Source: Aminipila sp051883075 (lineage in GTDB: Bacteria > Bacillota > Clostridia > Peptostreptococcales > Anaerovoracaceae). Taken from it: 12,752 nt of DNA. The DNA is taken from contig JBJETA010000090.1 of the NCBI GenBank assembly GCA_051883075.1, positions 1-12,752 on the forward strand, in the 5' to 3' direction. How positions within the stretch are numbered: position 1 is the first letter of the stretch; each line of letters begins with the position of its first letter. Of this stretch, positions 6,758-12,752 are shown in pieces. The translations under genes and the position numbers were made by a program. Below the pieces are notes generated by a model. It had not been told where the DNA came from. It did not search any database and was given only the letters and a program-made list of their open reading frames with translations.

Positions 6758-7321
6758 ATGATTCTATATTTGGCAAAGGGTATAGCGGAACCGCATAAGC
6801 AGAGCCGGGAGCTTTTGATGAGATGTCTGCAGGATTACACAAAAGGAGCCTGTGCAATTGCGGAGGTGTCAGAAAACGAGTTTGGGAAACCGTATTTTGA
6901 AAATGTCCCAGTGAAGTTTTCCATCAGCCATACGGGAAATTTGTGGGGCTGCCTGATGGCAGACTTTGAAGTGGGGCTGGATCTGCAGGAGATAAGGAAG
7001 GATGTAAAAGCGGAGAAGCTTGCAGGGCGTTTTTTCAGTGAAGATGAGTATGAATATGTCAGAAGCAATGGCATTTATGATTTTTTCAGAGTGTGGACCG
7101 GAAAAGAAGCATATGCGAAGTATACAGGGCGCGGATTGTTTGGAGAGGGAATGAAGGAGTTTTCGGTCATTACCGGTAATGACCATAAGCTGTGCCTGAA
7201 AAAAGAAATAAACGGAATAAAGCTGGAAGAAATCAGTACAGAGAAAATAAATCCCACGGAAATCTGCGGGGCATATTGCTTTGCGGGGGAAAACGTGGGT
7301 TTAATGGTAAAGGAGCTGTAG
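6758..7321 (+). CDS. 4'-phosphopantetheinyl transferase, Sfp type
   Basis: 187-aa cytoplasmic enzyme transferring the phosphopantetheine arm of CoA to a Ser of carrier proteins (fatty-acid, polyketide or peptide synthesis). Motifs in order: FGKPYF (42-47), FSISHTGNLW (54-63), VGLDLQ (72-77), FFSEDEYEY (92-100) and WTGKEAYAKYTGRGL (113-127). D75 and E117 are the expected Mg2+ ligands. The second acidic position of the usual D-x-E is Gln77. ATG 6758 is chosen because AGAGG lies 6 nt upstream and the product then begins MILYLAKG, as in relatives. In-frame ATGs at 6737 and 6680 exist, but the latter lies inside the terminator hairpin. No synthase or carrier protein is nearby, so the substrate is unknown. 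The stop codon directly abuts the recX start. Confidence 0.9.
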   Translation: MILYLAKGIAEPHKQSRELLMRCLQDYTKGACAIAEVSENEFGKPYFENVPVKFSISHTGNLWGCLMADFEVGLDLQEIRKDVKAEKLAGRFFSEDEYEYVRSNGIYDFFRVWTGKEAYAKYTGRGLFGEGMKEFSVITGNDHKLCLKKEINGIKLEEISTEKINPTEICGAYCFAGENVGLMVKEL

Positions 7322-7840
7322 ATGGAAAAAATGGATAAGGCTTTAAATGCAGCGCTGAAATATCTGTCATATCAGGAAAGGACGGAACAGGAGGTCAGAA
7401 AATATCTGAAGGGTAAAGAGTTTGACGCCGGGGAAATAGAAAAGACCGTTTTGTATCTCCGTGATATGGGATATGTGAATGACCGGGGCTATGCGGTCAG
7501 ATATGCGGAGCAGGCTGTAAGAAAGGGAAAAGGCTCTTTGAAAATAAAAGCGGAGCTGAGGAAAAAGGGAATAGAAGACGAAATTCTTGAAGATATAGAT
7601 GAAGAGGTCAGGGAAGAGTTCGGCAGTGAATATCAGCGGGCGGAGGAAGAGGCGCGCAGATTTGCGGATGAATACGGACCTTTGCTGGAAGCTCTTCCGG
7701 AAGAAACCTACGAAGAAAAAGCAGAAAAATATAAAGAAAAACAGCGACTTACGGCAAAGCTGGGGAGAAGACTTGCCGGCAGGGGATTTCCGCAGGATAT
7801 TATTTTTCAGGTTATCCGTGAGGCATTTGAAGAATTTTAA
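7322..7840 (+). CDS. recX: Regulatory protein RecX
   Basis: 172-aa helical protein. The family binds RecA filaments and modulates their activity. Typical features are ALKYLSYQERTEQEVRKYL (11-29), the GYVND step with YAVRYAEQA (50-65), and GSLKIKAELRKKGI (71-84), followed by further three-helix repeats. The middle (about 88-150) is very rich in Glu and charged, and the C-terminus is GFPQDIIFQVIREAFEEF. The start ATG follows the PPTase stop with no gap, and its Shine-Dalgarno AAAGGAG (7309-7315) lies in the upstream gene, so translational coupling is likely. recA is not in the window. An open frame overlapping the end of recX in another register (7599-7850) is not judged to be real. Confidence 0.9.
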   Translation: MEKMDKALNAALKYLSYQERTEQEVRKYLKGKEFDAGEIEKTVLYLRDMGYVNDRGYAVRYAEQAVRKGKGSLKIKAELRKKGIEDEILEDIDEEVREEFGSEYQRAEEEARRFADEYGPLLEALPEETYEEKAEKYKEKQRLTAKLGRRLAGRGFPQDIIFQVIREAFEEF

Positions 7841-7908
7841 AATTTGTTAAGTAAATGCAAAATTGCAAATAAATTTTGTTTGCAGCACTTAAAAACGAAA
7901 CAAAAAGC

Positions 7909-7937
7909 TTGACATTCAGATTAAAAAAATATATTAT
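7909..7937 (+). promoter_or_regulatory. Consensus sigma-A promoter of the ileS T-box transcript
   Basis: A perfect TTGACA (7909-7914), a 17-bp A-rich spacer and TATTAT (7932-7937) make this one of the strongest promoters in the window. The predicted start is about 7943-7945, which leaves a leader of roughly 320 nt before the ileS ATG. Nothing coding is seen between recX and this promoter, only an imperfect AT-rich inverted repeat (7856-7884). Confidence 0.85.
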
Positions 7938-7939
7938 CT

Positions 7940-7974
7940 AAAGAGTATGCAGAAAGTGCATATTCTTTTATTTT
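7940..7974 (+). terminator. Hairpin plus T-rich tail on the predicted ileS transcription start
   Basis: AAGAGTATGCA (7941-7951) pairs with TGCATATTCTT (7957-7967), 11 bp with one G-T pair and a GAAAG loop, extended by A7940/T7968. The tail TTTTATTTT follows. Seen from recX it has the form of an intrinsic terminator. For RNA starting at about 7944 it would instead be a 5'-terminal stem. Which role it has is not decided by sequence. Confidence 0.5.
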
Positions 7975-7979
7975 AATTC

Positions 7980-8209
7980 AATATGAAAGCGTTGATGGAA
8001 CCAGTAGGCCTGTGTAATAACCTTACAGAGAGGCGGCACCGCCGTTTGGCGTGTGATGAGATGCCGCCGGTGAAGCAGATACCGAATATCACTCCGGAGC
8101 TTTATTTGCAACACGAGAGGCAGAGGTTGAGGCTTCTGCAAGTAGGGTGGTACCGCGGTTAAAGAATAATCGTCCCTAGTTCACGTCTGTGAATTGGGGA
8201 TTTTTTTTT
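7980..8209 (+). promoter_or_regulatory. T-box riboswitch, isoleucine-specific, controlling ileS
   Basis: Uncharged tRNA-Ile binding to this leader should prevent termination and allow ileS expression. Stem I is closed by AAAGC (7984-7988) with GCTTT (8098-8102). It contains the CAGTAG bulge region (about 8001-8006), an AGAGA loop element and a GGCGGCA/TGCCGCC helix. The specifier is ATC at 8088-8090, followed by the usual A, an isoleucine codon. A stem III-like hairpin (GCAGA/TCTGC, about 8121-8140) precedes the T-box motif AGGGTGGTACCGCGG (8144-8158). The variable base after TGG is T8151, which would pair with discriminator A73, as expected for tRNA-Ile. The CGTCCCT at 8171-8177 can pair either with the T-box AGGG (antiterminator) or with the terminator partner, the standard switch. 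Confidence 0.96.
8173..8209 (+). terminator. Regulated terminator of the ileS T-box
   Basis: TCCCTAGTTCAC (8173-8184) pairs with GTGAATTGGGGA (8189-8200), 12 bp including two G-T pairs, with loop GTCT and nine T after it (8201-8209). It is mutually exclusive with the antiterminator, since its first bases are also needed by the T-box motif. It ends 56 nt before the ileS start. Confidence 0.92.
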
Positions 8210-8265
8210 ATATCAACTCACAGACAGAAAAATATTTGTTTAAAGTATAGAAAGGAAGATTGAAA

Positions 8266-11200
8266 ATGTTTCAGAATTTATCGGAAAAGCCGATAGCTGA
8301 GCAGCAGAAAGAGCAGGCACAGCTTTGGAAGGATGAAAATTTACTTGAAAAATGTATAACAACAAGAGAAGGCATGCCTTCGTTTGTATTCTATGAAGGA
8401 CCTCCGACTGCAAACGGAAGACCCGGCATACACCATGTTATAGCAAGAACACTGAAGGACTCAGTATGCAGATACAAGACTATGAAGGGCTTTGCCGTAA
8501 AGAGAAAGGCAGGCTGGGATACCCACGGCCTTCCTGTTGAAATTGAAGTTGAAAAGCAGCTGAACATGTCAGGTAAGCAGGATATCGAAAAATACGGCAT
8601 CAAAGAGTTTAACGAAAAGTGCAGAGAGTCTGTTTTCACTTATGAAGGTATGTGGAGAGAAATGACTGAAAGAATGGGTTATATCATTGACCTTGACAAC
8701 CCATATATCACTCTTGACAACAACTTCATTGAAACAGGCTGGTGGATTCTGAAGGAGTTCTTCAAGGCAGGACTTGTTTATGAAGGACACAAGATACTTC
8801 CTTACTGCCCAAGATGCGGAACAGGTCTTGCTTCCCATGAAGTTGCACAGGGATATAAGGAAGTAAAAACACAGACCATTACAGCAAAGTTCAAGAGAAA
8901 AGATGCTGAAAATGAATATTTCCTTGCATGGACAACTACTCCTTGGACACTTGCTTCAAACGTAGCGCTTACAGTAGGTCCCGATATTGACTATGTAAAG
9001 GTTAAGATGCATGATGATCTCCCTGAAAATGCAGGAAAGATTTTCTATGTAGCTAAGAACCTTGCGGGCAAGGTTTTAGGTGCAGACAATTTTGACATTA
9101 TCGAGGAAATGAAGGGTAAGGATTTAGAATATGTTGAATATGAACAGCTTATGCCTTTCCTTGTGCCTGATAAGAAGGCGTTCTTCGTGACATGTGCAGA
9201 TTATGTTACTATTGAAGATGGTACAGGTATCGTTCATACAGCTCCTGCATTTGGTGAAGATGACTATCAGACAGGCAGAAGGTATGACCTTCCTGTTTTA
9301 AATCCTGTTGACGAGCAGGGTAAATATACAGATACTCCTTGGGCAGGAAGATTTGTTATGGAAGACGGTCTTGATGTGGAAATCATTAAATGGCTTGCTG
9401 CCGAAGATAAGATTTTCGCAAAGGAAAAGATGGCTCATAACTATCCTCACTGCTGGAGATGCGGAACTCCGCTTATATATTATGCTAAGCCAAGCTGGTA
9501 CATTGAAATGACCAAGCTTAAGGACCAGCTGGTTGCAAACAATAAGACGGTAAACTGGTATCCTGATTATGTGGGTGAGAAGAGATTCGGAAACTGGCTT
9601 GAAAACGTAAATGACTGGGCGATTTCAAGAAACAGATACTGGGGTACTCCTATTCCTATCTGGAGATGTGAGTGCGGTCATGTTGAATGCATAGGAAGCA
9701 GGGAAGAACTGGCGGAAAAAGCTATTGAGGATGTGGATGCAAAGACTGTAGAGCTTCACAGACCATATGTTGATGATATTCACATTACCTGTCCTCACTG
9801 CGGAAAGCCTATGACAAGAATACCTGAAGTAATGGACTGCTGGTTTGACTCAGGTTCAATGCCTTTTGCTCAGCATCACTATCCGTTTGAAAACAAGGAA
9901 AAGTTTGATGAAGAACTGTTCCCTGCTGATTTCATCTGTGAGGGTATCGACCAGACAAGAGGCTGGTTCTATTCACTTCTTGCAATTTCAACATTTATCA
10001 AGGGCAAGGCTCCTTATAAGAATGTTCTTGTTAATGACCTTATCCTTGACAAGGAAGGCAAGAAGATGAGTAAATCCAGAGGCAACACTGTTGATCCGTT
10101 TGCATTGTTTGATAAGTACGGTGCGGATGCGACAAGATGGTACCTGCTTTATACTTCACCTGCATGGTCACCTACAAAGTTTGATGAAGACGGTCTGATT
10201 GAAATCGTAAGCAAGTTCTTCGGAACATTAAAGAATGTATATAATTTCTTCGTTTTATATTCAAATCAGGATAATATTGATCCTTCAAAGCTGGAGGTTG
10301 CTTATGAAAACAGACCGGAGCTTGACAGATGGATTTTATCAAAGTATAACCAGCTGATTAAGGATGTAAATGAAGAAATGGGTCAGTTTGACCATATGAG
10401 AACTGTAAGAAAGATTCAGGAATTCGTTGTTGAAGACCTTTCAAACTGGTATATCAGACGTGCAAGAAGAAGATTCTGGGGCGAAGAGCTTACAGAAGAC
10501 AAGAAGAGTGTATATCTGACTACTTATGAAATCCTTGTGGGTGTTTCACAGCTTATAGCTCCGTTTGCACCGTTCATTTCAGATGAAATATATACTAAGC
10601 TTACAGGAAACGAGTCAGTACACATTTCATTCTTCCCTGAAGCAAAAGAAGAACTTATTGATAAGCATATCGAAGAAAGAATGGATTTGGTACGTGCTTT
10701 GGTTGCCCTTGGAAGAGGAACAAGAGAAAAGGAAAAGATTAAGGTAAGACAGCCGCTTTCAAGCATACTTGTTGACGGTAAATATGAAGCTTTAATCAGT
10801 GACCTTACTCCTCTTATCATGGAAGAATTAAACGTTAAGAATGTAGTATTTGAAACTAAGCTGGACACATATATGAACTACAGCTTAAAGCCTAACTTCA
10901 AGGTGGCAGGTCCTATTCTGGGAGGTAAGATTAAAGCCTTCGGAGGAGCACTGGCAAAGGCAGATCCTGCTGAGCTTGTTGCAAAGATTGAAGCTGAGGG
11001 CGGTGTTACCATGAACATCGACGGTGAAGATTTCAAGATTACGGAGGAACTTGTTGATATCAAGATTAGCGCAAAGGAAGGCTTTGCTGTTGCTATGGAA
11101 AACAACATCTTTACAATCCTTGATACAACAATAAATCAGGAGCTTATTGATGAGGGTCTTGCAAGAGAACTTATTTCAAAGGTTCAGCAGCTGAGAAAGC

Positions 11201-11391
11201 AGAACAGCTTTGAAATGATGGACAACATCAGAATATTTGTAGGTGCTGATGAGTCTGTAAAGTCTGCTTTGGAAACTCATAAGGAATATATCATGAAGGA
11301 AACGCTTGCGGTTGAAATAGCGGAAAAGAGCGGACTTCAGGAATACGACTTAAACGGACATAAGACAGGCATTGATGTGGAGAGAGTTTAA
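8266..11391 (+). CDS. ileS: Isoleucyl-tRNA synthetase, type 2 (IleRS2) with a GXHH signature
   Basis: 1041-aa class I synthetase that charges tRNA-Ile and edits misactivated valine. Motifs: the YEGPPTANGRP loop ending in GIHH (54-57) where most class I enzymes have HIGH; AGWDTHGLP (82-90); editing (CP1) domain with WTTTPWTL (222-229) and GIVHTAPAFGEDDY (321-334); NRYWGTPIP (456-464); WFDSG (526-530); GIDQTRGWFYSLL (560-572); KMSKS (600-604). Cys clusters CPRCG (181), CWRCG (396), CECGH (468) and CPHCG (509) probably bind zinc in the insertions. The long C-terminus without a terminal zinc finger fits the eukaryote-like, mupirocin-resistant type 2 enzymes. ATG 8266 is preferred over in-frame TTG 8260, with AAAGGA (8251-8256) upstream at 9 nt. 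Lys is mostly AAG and Arg mostly AGA, unlike the AAA-rich neighbours, suggesting high expression or separate ancestry. Confidence 0.97.
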   Translation: MFQNLSEKPIAEQQKEQAQLWKDENLLEKCITTREGMPSFVFYEGPPTANGRPGIHHVIARTLKDSVCRYKTMKGFAVKRKAGWDTHGLPVEIEVEKQLNMSGKQDIEKYGIKEFNEKCRESVFTYEGMWREMTERMGYIIDLDNPYITLDNNFIETGWWILKEFFKAGLVYEGHKILPYCPRCGTGLASHEVAQGYKEVKTQTITAKFKRKDAENEYFLAWTTTPWTLASNVALTVGPDIDYVKVKMHDDLPENAGKIFYVAKNLAGKVLGADNFDIIEEMKGKDLEYVEYEQLMPFLVPDKKAFFVTCADYVTIEDGTGIVHTAPAFGEDDYQTGRRYDLPVLNPVDEQGKYTDTPWAGRFVMEDGLDVEIIKWLAAEDKIFAKEKMAHNYPHCWRCGTPLIYYAKPSWYIEMTKLKDQLVANNKTVNWYPDYVGEKRFGNWLENVNDWAISRNRYWGTPIPIWRCECGHVECIGSREELAEKAIEDVDAKTVELHRPYVDDIHITCPHCGKPMTRIPEVMDCWFDSGSMPFAQHHYPFENKEKFDEELFPADFICEGIDQTRGWFYSLLAISTFIKGKAPYKNVLVNDLILDKEGKKMSKSRGNTVDPFALFDKYGADATRWYLLYTSPAWSPTKFDEDGLIEIVSKFFGTLKNVYNFFVLYSNQDNIDPSKLEVAYENRPELDRWILSKYNQLIKDVNEEMGQFDHMRTVRKIQEFVVEDLSNWYIRRARRRFWGEELTEDKKSVYLTTYEILVGVSQLIAPFAPFISDEIYTKLTGNESVHISFFPEAKEELIDKHIEERMDLVRALVALGRGTREKEKIKVRQPLSSILVDGKYEALISDLTPLIMEELNVKNVVFETKLDTYMNYSLKPNFKVAGPILGGKIKAFGGALAKADPAELVAKIEAEGGVTMNIDGEDFKITEELVDIKISAKEGFAVAMENNIFTILDTTINQELIDEGLARELISKVQQLRKQNSFEMMDNIRIFVGADESVKSALETHKEYIMKETLAVEIAEKSGLQEYDLNGHKTGIDVERV

Positions 11392-11436
11392 AAACACAGA
11401 CTGCTGATTAAATTAAAAAGTAAAAGAGAATTGTTT

Positions 11437-11481
11437 AAAACTGCTGTTTACCGGTCATTGACACAGTAAACGGCAGTTTTT
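11437..11481 (+). terminator. Intrinsic terminator of ileS
   Basis: AAACTGCTGTTTAC (11438-11451) pairs with GTAAACGGCAGTTT (11466-11479), 14 bp with a single T-G pair and a 14-nt loop, followed by a T run (11477-11481) and ATTT. It makes ileS a single-gene transcription unit. Confidence 0.9.
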
Positions 11482-11499
11482 ATTTAAAGAAAGTTTAAG

Positions 11500-11528
11500 T
11501 TGACTAAAAAGGGTGTATATACTAACTT
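11500..11528 (+). promoter_or_regulatory. Possible promoter of the stalk-domain/PepSY protein
   Basis: TTGACT (11500-11505) is followed 17 bp later by TAACTT (11523-11528), a moderate -10. AT-rich alternatives such as TATACT lie close by, so the exact -10 is uncertain. The position after the ileS terminator and before a strong ribosome binding site (GGGAGG, 11551-11556) supports a promoter here. Confidence 0.5.
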
Positions 11529-11564
11529 AATAATATAAAGAAGTAAAACAGGGAGGAAAAGATT

Positions 11565-12416
11565 ATGAGAAAAATTTTAAGTATTCTGATGGTGTGCATT
11601 CTGGCTGTCGCAGGGATAGTAACTGCATATGCAGCCAATTCAGTAACAGAAGAAGTCAATGCACAGCTTAGACCGGATTTTAAAATTGTTATTGATGGGA
11701 ATCAGTGCAGCTTTAAAAATTCAGAAGGAAAAGTTATATATCCTATACTGTATAAAGGAACAACTTATCTTCCTTTGAGAGCTATAGGAGAAATTATGGG
11801 AAAAAATGTAAACTGGGATGAGCTGAATAAAACAGTGACACTTTCAGGAGAAAAAACAGCATCTTTAAATGCGGCATCTGACACCTCGTCTTTGAAAAAT
11901 GAAAACATTAGTATTCAGATAAGAAAAGATTTTAAAATTGTAATCGATGAAAATATCTGCAGCTTTAAAGATGTAAACGGTGATGCAGTATATCCTGTGC
12001 TGTATCAGGGATCAACATACCTGCCTATAAGAGCAATAGGTGAAATTATGGGAAAAGCAGTGAGCTGGGATAACAGCAGCAGGACAGTAACGCTGGGAAA
12101 ACAAGAACTGACTGTTACAGATGCTGACAGCTTTAATACTGTATCTGACAGCAAAACTGACCAAAACACAGACAATAATAACCAGACTGTTGTGAACAAA
12201 AATACTTTCGGTATAACCAAAGCAAAAGAAATTGTATCGGAGAAGCTTGGTATACCTGTTTCCAAGATGAAATTCACAAAGGAAAAAGCGGAAATTGATG
12301 ATGGCAGAAAAATATATGAACTGGAATTTGTTTACGCAGGTATTGAATATGAGCTGGAAATAGATGCAGCTACGGGAGAGCTTCTGAAATATGAAGCTGA
12401 AAACGCAGATGATTAG
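11565..12416 (+). CDS. Secreted protein with two copper-amine-oxidase-N-like (stalk) repeats and a C-terminal PepSY domain
   Basis: 283 aa. The signal peptide is about 1-24 (cleavage near AYA-AN). Two homologous domains follow (about 34-94 and 118-178), each with R-x-DFKIVID, a CSF strand, a YP-LY segment, TYLP-[LI]-RAIGEIMGK and a WD before TVTL. This is the pattern of the copper-amine-oxidase N-terminal/stalk domain common in clostridial cell-surface proteins; it does not imply enzyme activity. An Asn/Thr/Asp-rich linker (about 183-213) leads to a PepSY domain (about 214-278, YELEFVYAGIEYELEID then TGELLKYE), often linked to inhibition of secreted proteases or to envelope sensing. No membrane anchor is visible after the signal peptide, so it is probably released or held non-covalently. 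GGGAGG lies 8 nt before ATG 11565. The exact role is unknown. Confidence 0.85.
   Translation: MRKILSILMVCILAVAGIVTAYAANSVTEEVNAQLRPDFKIVIDGNQCSFKNSEGKVIYPILYKGTTYLPLRAIGEIMGKNVNWDELNKTVTLSGEKTASLNAASDTSSLKNENISIQIRKDFKIVIDENICSFKDVNGDAVYPVLYQGSTYLPIRAIGEIMGKAVSWDNSSRTVTLGKQELTVTDADSFNTVSDSKTDQNTDNNNQTVVNKNTFGITKAKEIVSEKLGIPVSKMKFTKEKAEIDDGRKIYELEFVYAGIEYELEIDAATGELLKYEAENADD
11670..12095 (+). repeat. Internal gene duplication: two 58-codon stalk-domain repeats
   Basis: Codons 36-93 (11670-11843) and 120-177 (11922-12095) encode matching domains exactly 84 codons (252 bp) apart. Shared stretches include DFKIVID, TYLP and RAIGEIMGK. Protein identity is high while the DNA differs at many third positions, so this is an old duplication, not a recent slippage event. 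Confidence 0.85.
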
Positions 12417-12454
12417 TGCTGCAGAAAGTAAATTTCGGAATTAAAAGTTCTATG

Positions 12455-12487
12455 AGGCGGAAAGCTTGTTTTCCGCCTTGTTTTTTT
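12455..12487 (+). terminator. Intrinsic terminator after the stalk/PepSY gene
   Basis: AGGCGGAAA (12455-12463) pairs perfectly with TTTCCGCCT (12470-12478), with a short GCTTGT loop, followed by TG and seven T (12481-12487). It is a classic strong terminator, 38 nt after the stop codon. Confidence 0.92.
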
Positions 12488-12560
12488 GCGGAGATTGGCC
12501 GGATTACAGCCGGACCTAAAGTTTTCACAAAAATTTAAAAAAGTTTTAAAAGAAATAATC

Positions 12561-12595
12561 TTTGTGACCGTTTTGTGACCGTCGGATGTCATAAT
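12561..12595 (+). promoter_or_regulatory. Two perfect 11-bp direct repeats next to an extended -10: candidate response-regulator-activated promoter
   Basis: TTTGTGACCGT occurs twice without a gap (12561-12571 and 12572-12582), i.e. TGTGAC-N5-TGTGAC. An 11-bp spacing places both on the same helix face, as in OmpR/PhoB-family boxes; the WalR consensus has the same N5 layout. TGTCATAAT (12587-12595) resembles an extended -10, and the repeats cover the place of a -35, for which no good consensus exists. A related inverted element, TTTTCACAAAA, lies upstream near 12523-12533. The regulator is not in the window. Confidence 0.5.
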
Positions 12596-12669
12596 GATGT
12601 TGTTTTAAGAGAGAAATTATTTATTACGTATTAGAAATTTATTTATGACTAAAAGGATGGAAAAGAAAA

Positions 12670-12752
12670 ATGGTTAGAAATGAGAAGATTAAAAAGCTAA
12701 TGGCAGCATTGCTGATTGCAACTGTAGTTTCCACAGGAACACCTGCGATAGC
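12670..12752 (+). CDS. Start of an exported protein (signal peptide only, partial)
   Basis: ATG 12670 opens a frame that runs off the right edge after 27 codons. The product begins MVRNEKIKK followed by a hydrophobic core (LMAALLIATVV) and STGTPAIA, a good Sec signal peptide with a likely AxA-type cleavage at or just beyond the edge. AAAGGATGG (12652-12660) is the ribosome binding site. The mature part is not seen, so no function can be given. Its leader of roughly 70 nt and the upstream 11-bp repeats suggest regulated expression of an envelope protein. Confidence 0.65.
   Translation, partial: MVRNEKIKKLMAALLIATVVSTGTPAI

Noticed and set aside
7599..7850. 83-codon frame overlapping the end of recX in another register
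   Set aside because: Basic low-complexity product, overlapping the Glu-rich part of recX, with no independent ribosome binding site.
7856..7884. AT-rich inverted repeat TGCAAAATT ... TTTGCA after recX as a terminator
   Set aside because: Imperfect pairing, almost no GC in the stem and no T run after it; the hairpin at 7940-7968 is a better candidate.
12496..12516. CCGG-containing repeat just after the last terminator
   Set aside because: Too short; the self-complementary CCGG creates apparent symmetry without a real stem.
1..12752. CRISPR arrays, tRNA/rRNA genes, insertion sequences, phage, toxin-antitoxin or defence genes
   Set aside because: Looked for on both strands; no regularly spaced repeats, no tRNA-like cloverleaf outside the T-box, no transposase or integrase motifs, and all long frames are housekeeping or envelope genes.

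Overview
The window is chromosomal DNA from a low-GC Gram-positive anaerobe, most likely class Clostridia (Bacillota). The evidence is strong AGGAGG-type ribosome binding sites, an AT-rich base composition, a T-box leader in front of ileS, a YerC-type TrpR relative, RecX, and an ftsE-ftsX-M23 hydrolase-S41 protease group. No transposase, integrase, phage gene, tRNA, rRNA or CRISPR array is visible. It reads as an ordinary housekeeping region with some interesting details, not as an accessory island.

Left block, 1-5170, all on +: the last codons of ftsE, then ftsX, a secreted coiled-coil M23 endopeptidase, recJ and an S41 C-terminal processing protease (ctpA). FtsEX and the M23 protein form a predicted division-linked module in which a cytoplasmic ATPase drives a cell-wall hydrolase through the membrane. 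A hairpin terminator separates this set from recJ-ctpA. A bidirectional terminator at 5134-5169 closes the block and also serves the convergent gene.

Middle block, 5168-7840: a minus-strand cation/Ca2+ antiporter is divergent from a small TrpR-like regulator (yerC type). The 197-nt intergenic region holds two good sigma-A-type promoters facing away from each other, with two abutting inverted repeats between them. After a hairpin terminator come a Sfp-type 4'-phosphopantetheinyl transferase and recX, with no base between them.

Right block, 7841-12752: a consensus promoter and a complete T-box leader (ATC isoleucine specifier, T-box motif, terminator) control ileS. The encoded enzyme has GIHH where class I synthetases usually have HIGH, the mark of an IleRS2 subgroup linked to extreme mupirocin resistance. 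A secreted protein with two copper-amine-oxidase-N-type (stalk) repeats and a PepSY domain follows. The window ends in the signal peptide of another exported protein, preceded by two perfect 11-bp direct repeats that look like an OmpR-family response-regulator site.

I found no clear new multi-gene system. The items most worth a second look are the GXHH IleRS, the hairpin lying on the ileS transcription start, the 11-bp tandem repeats and the paired palindromes between the antiporter and the TrpR-like gene.
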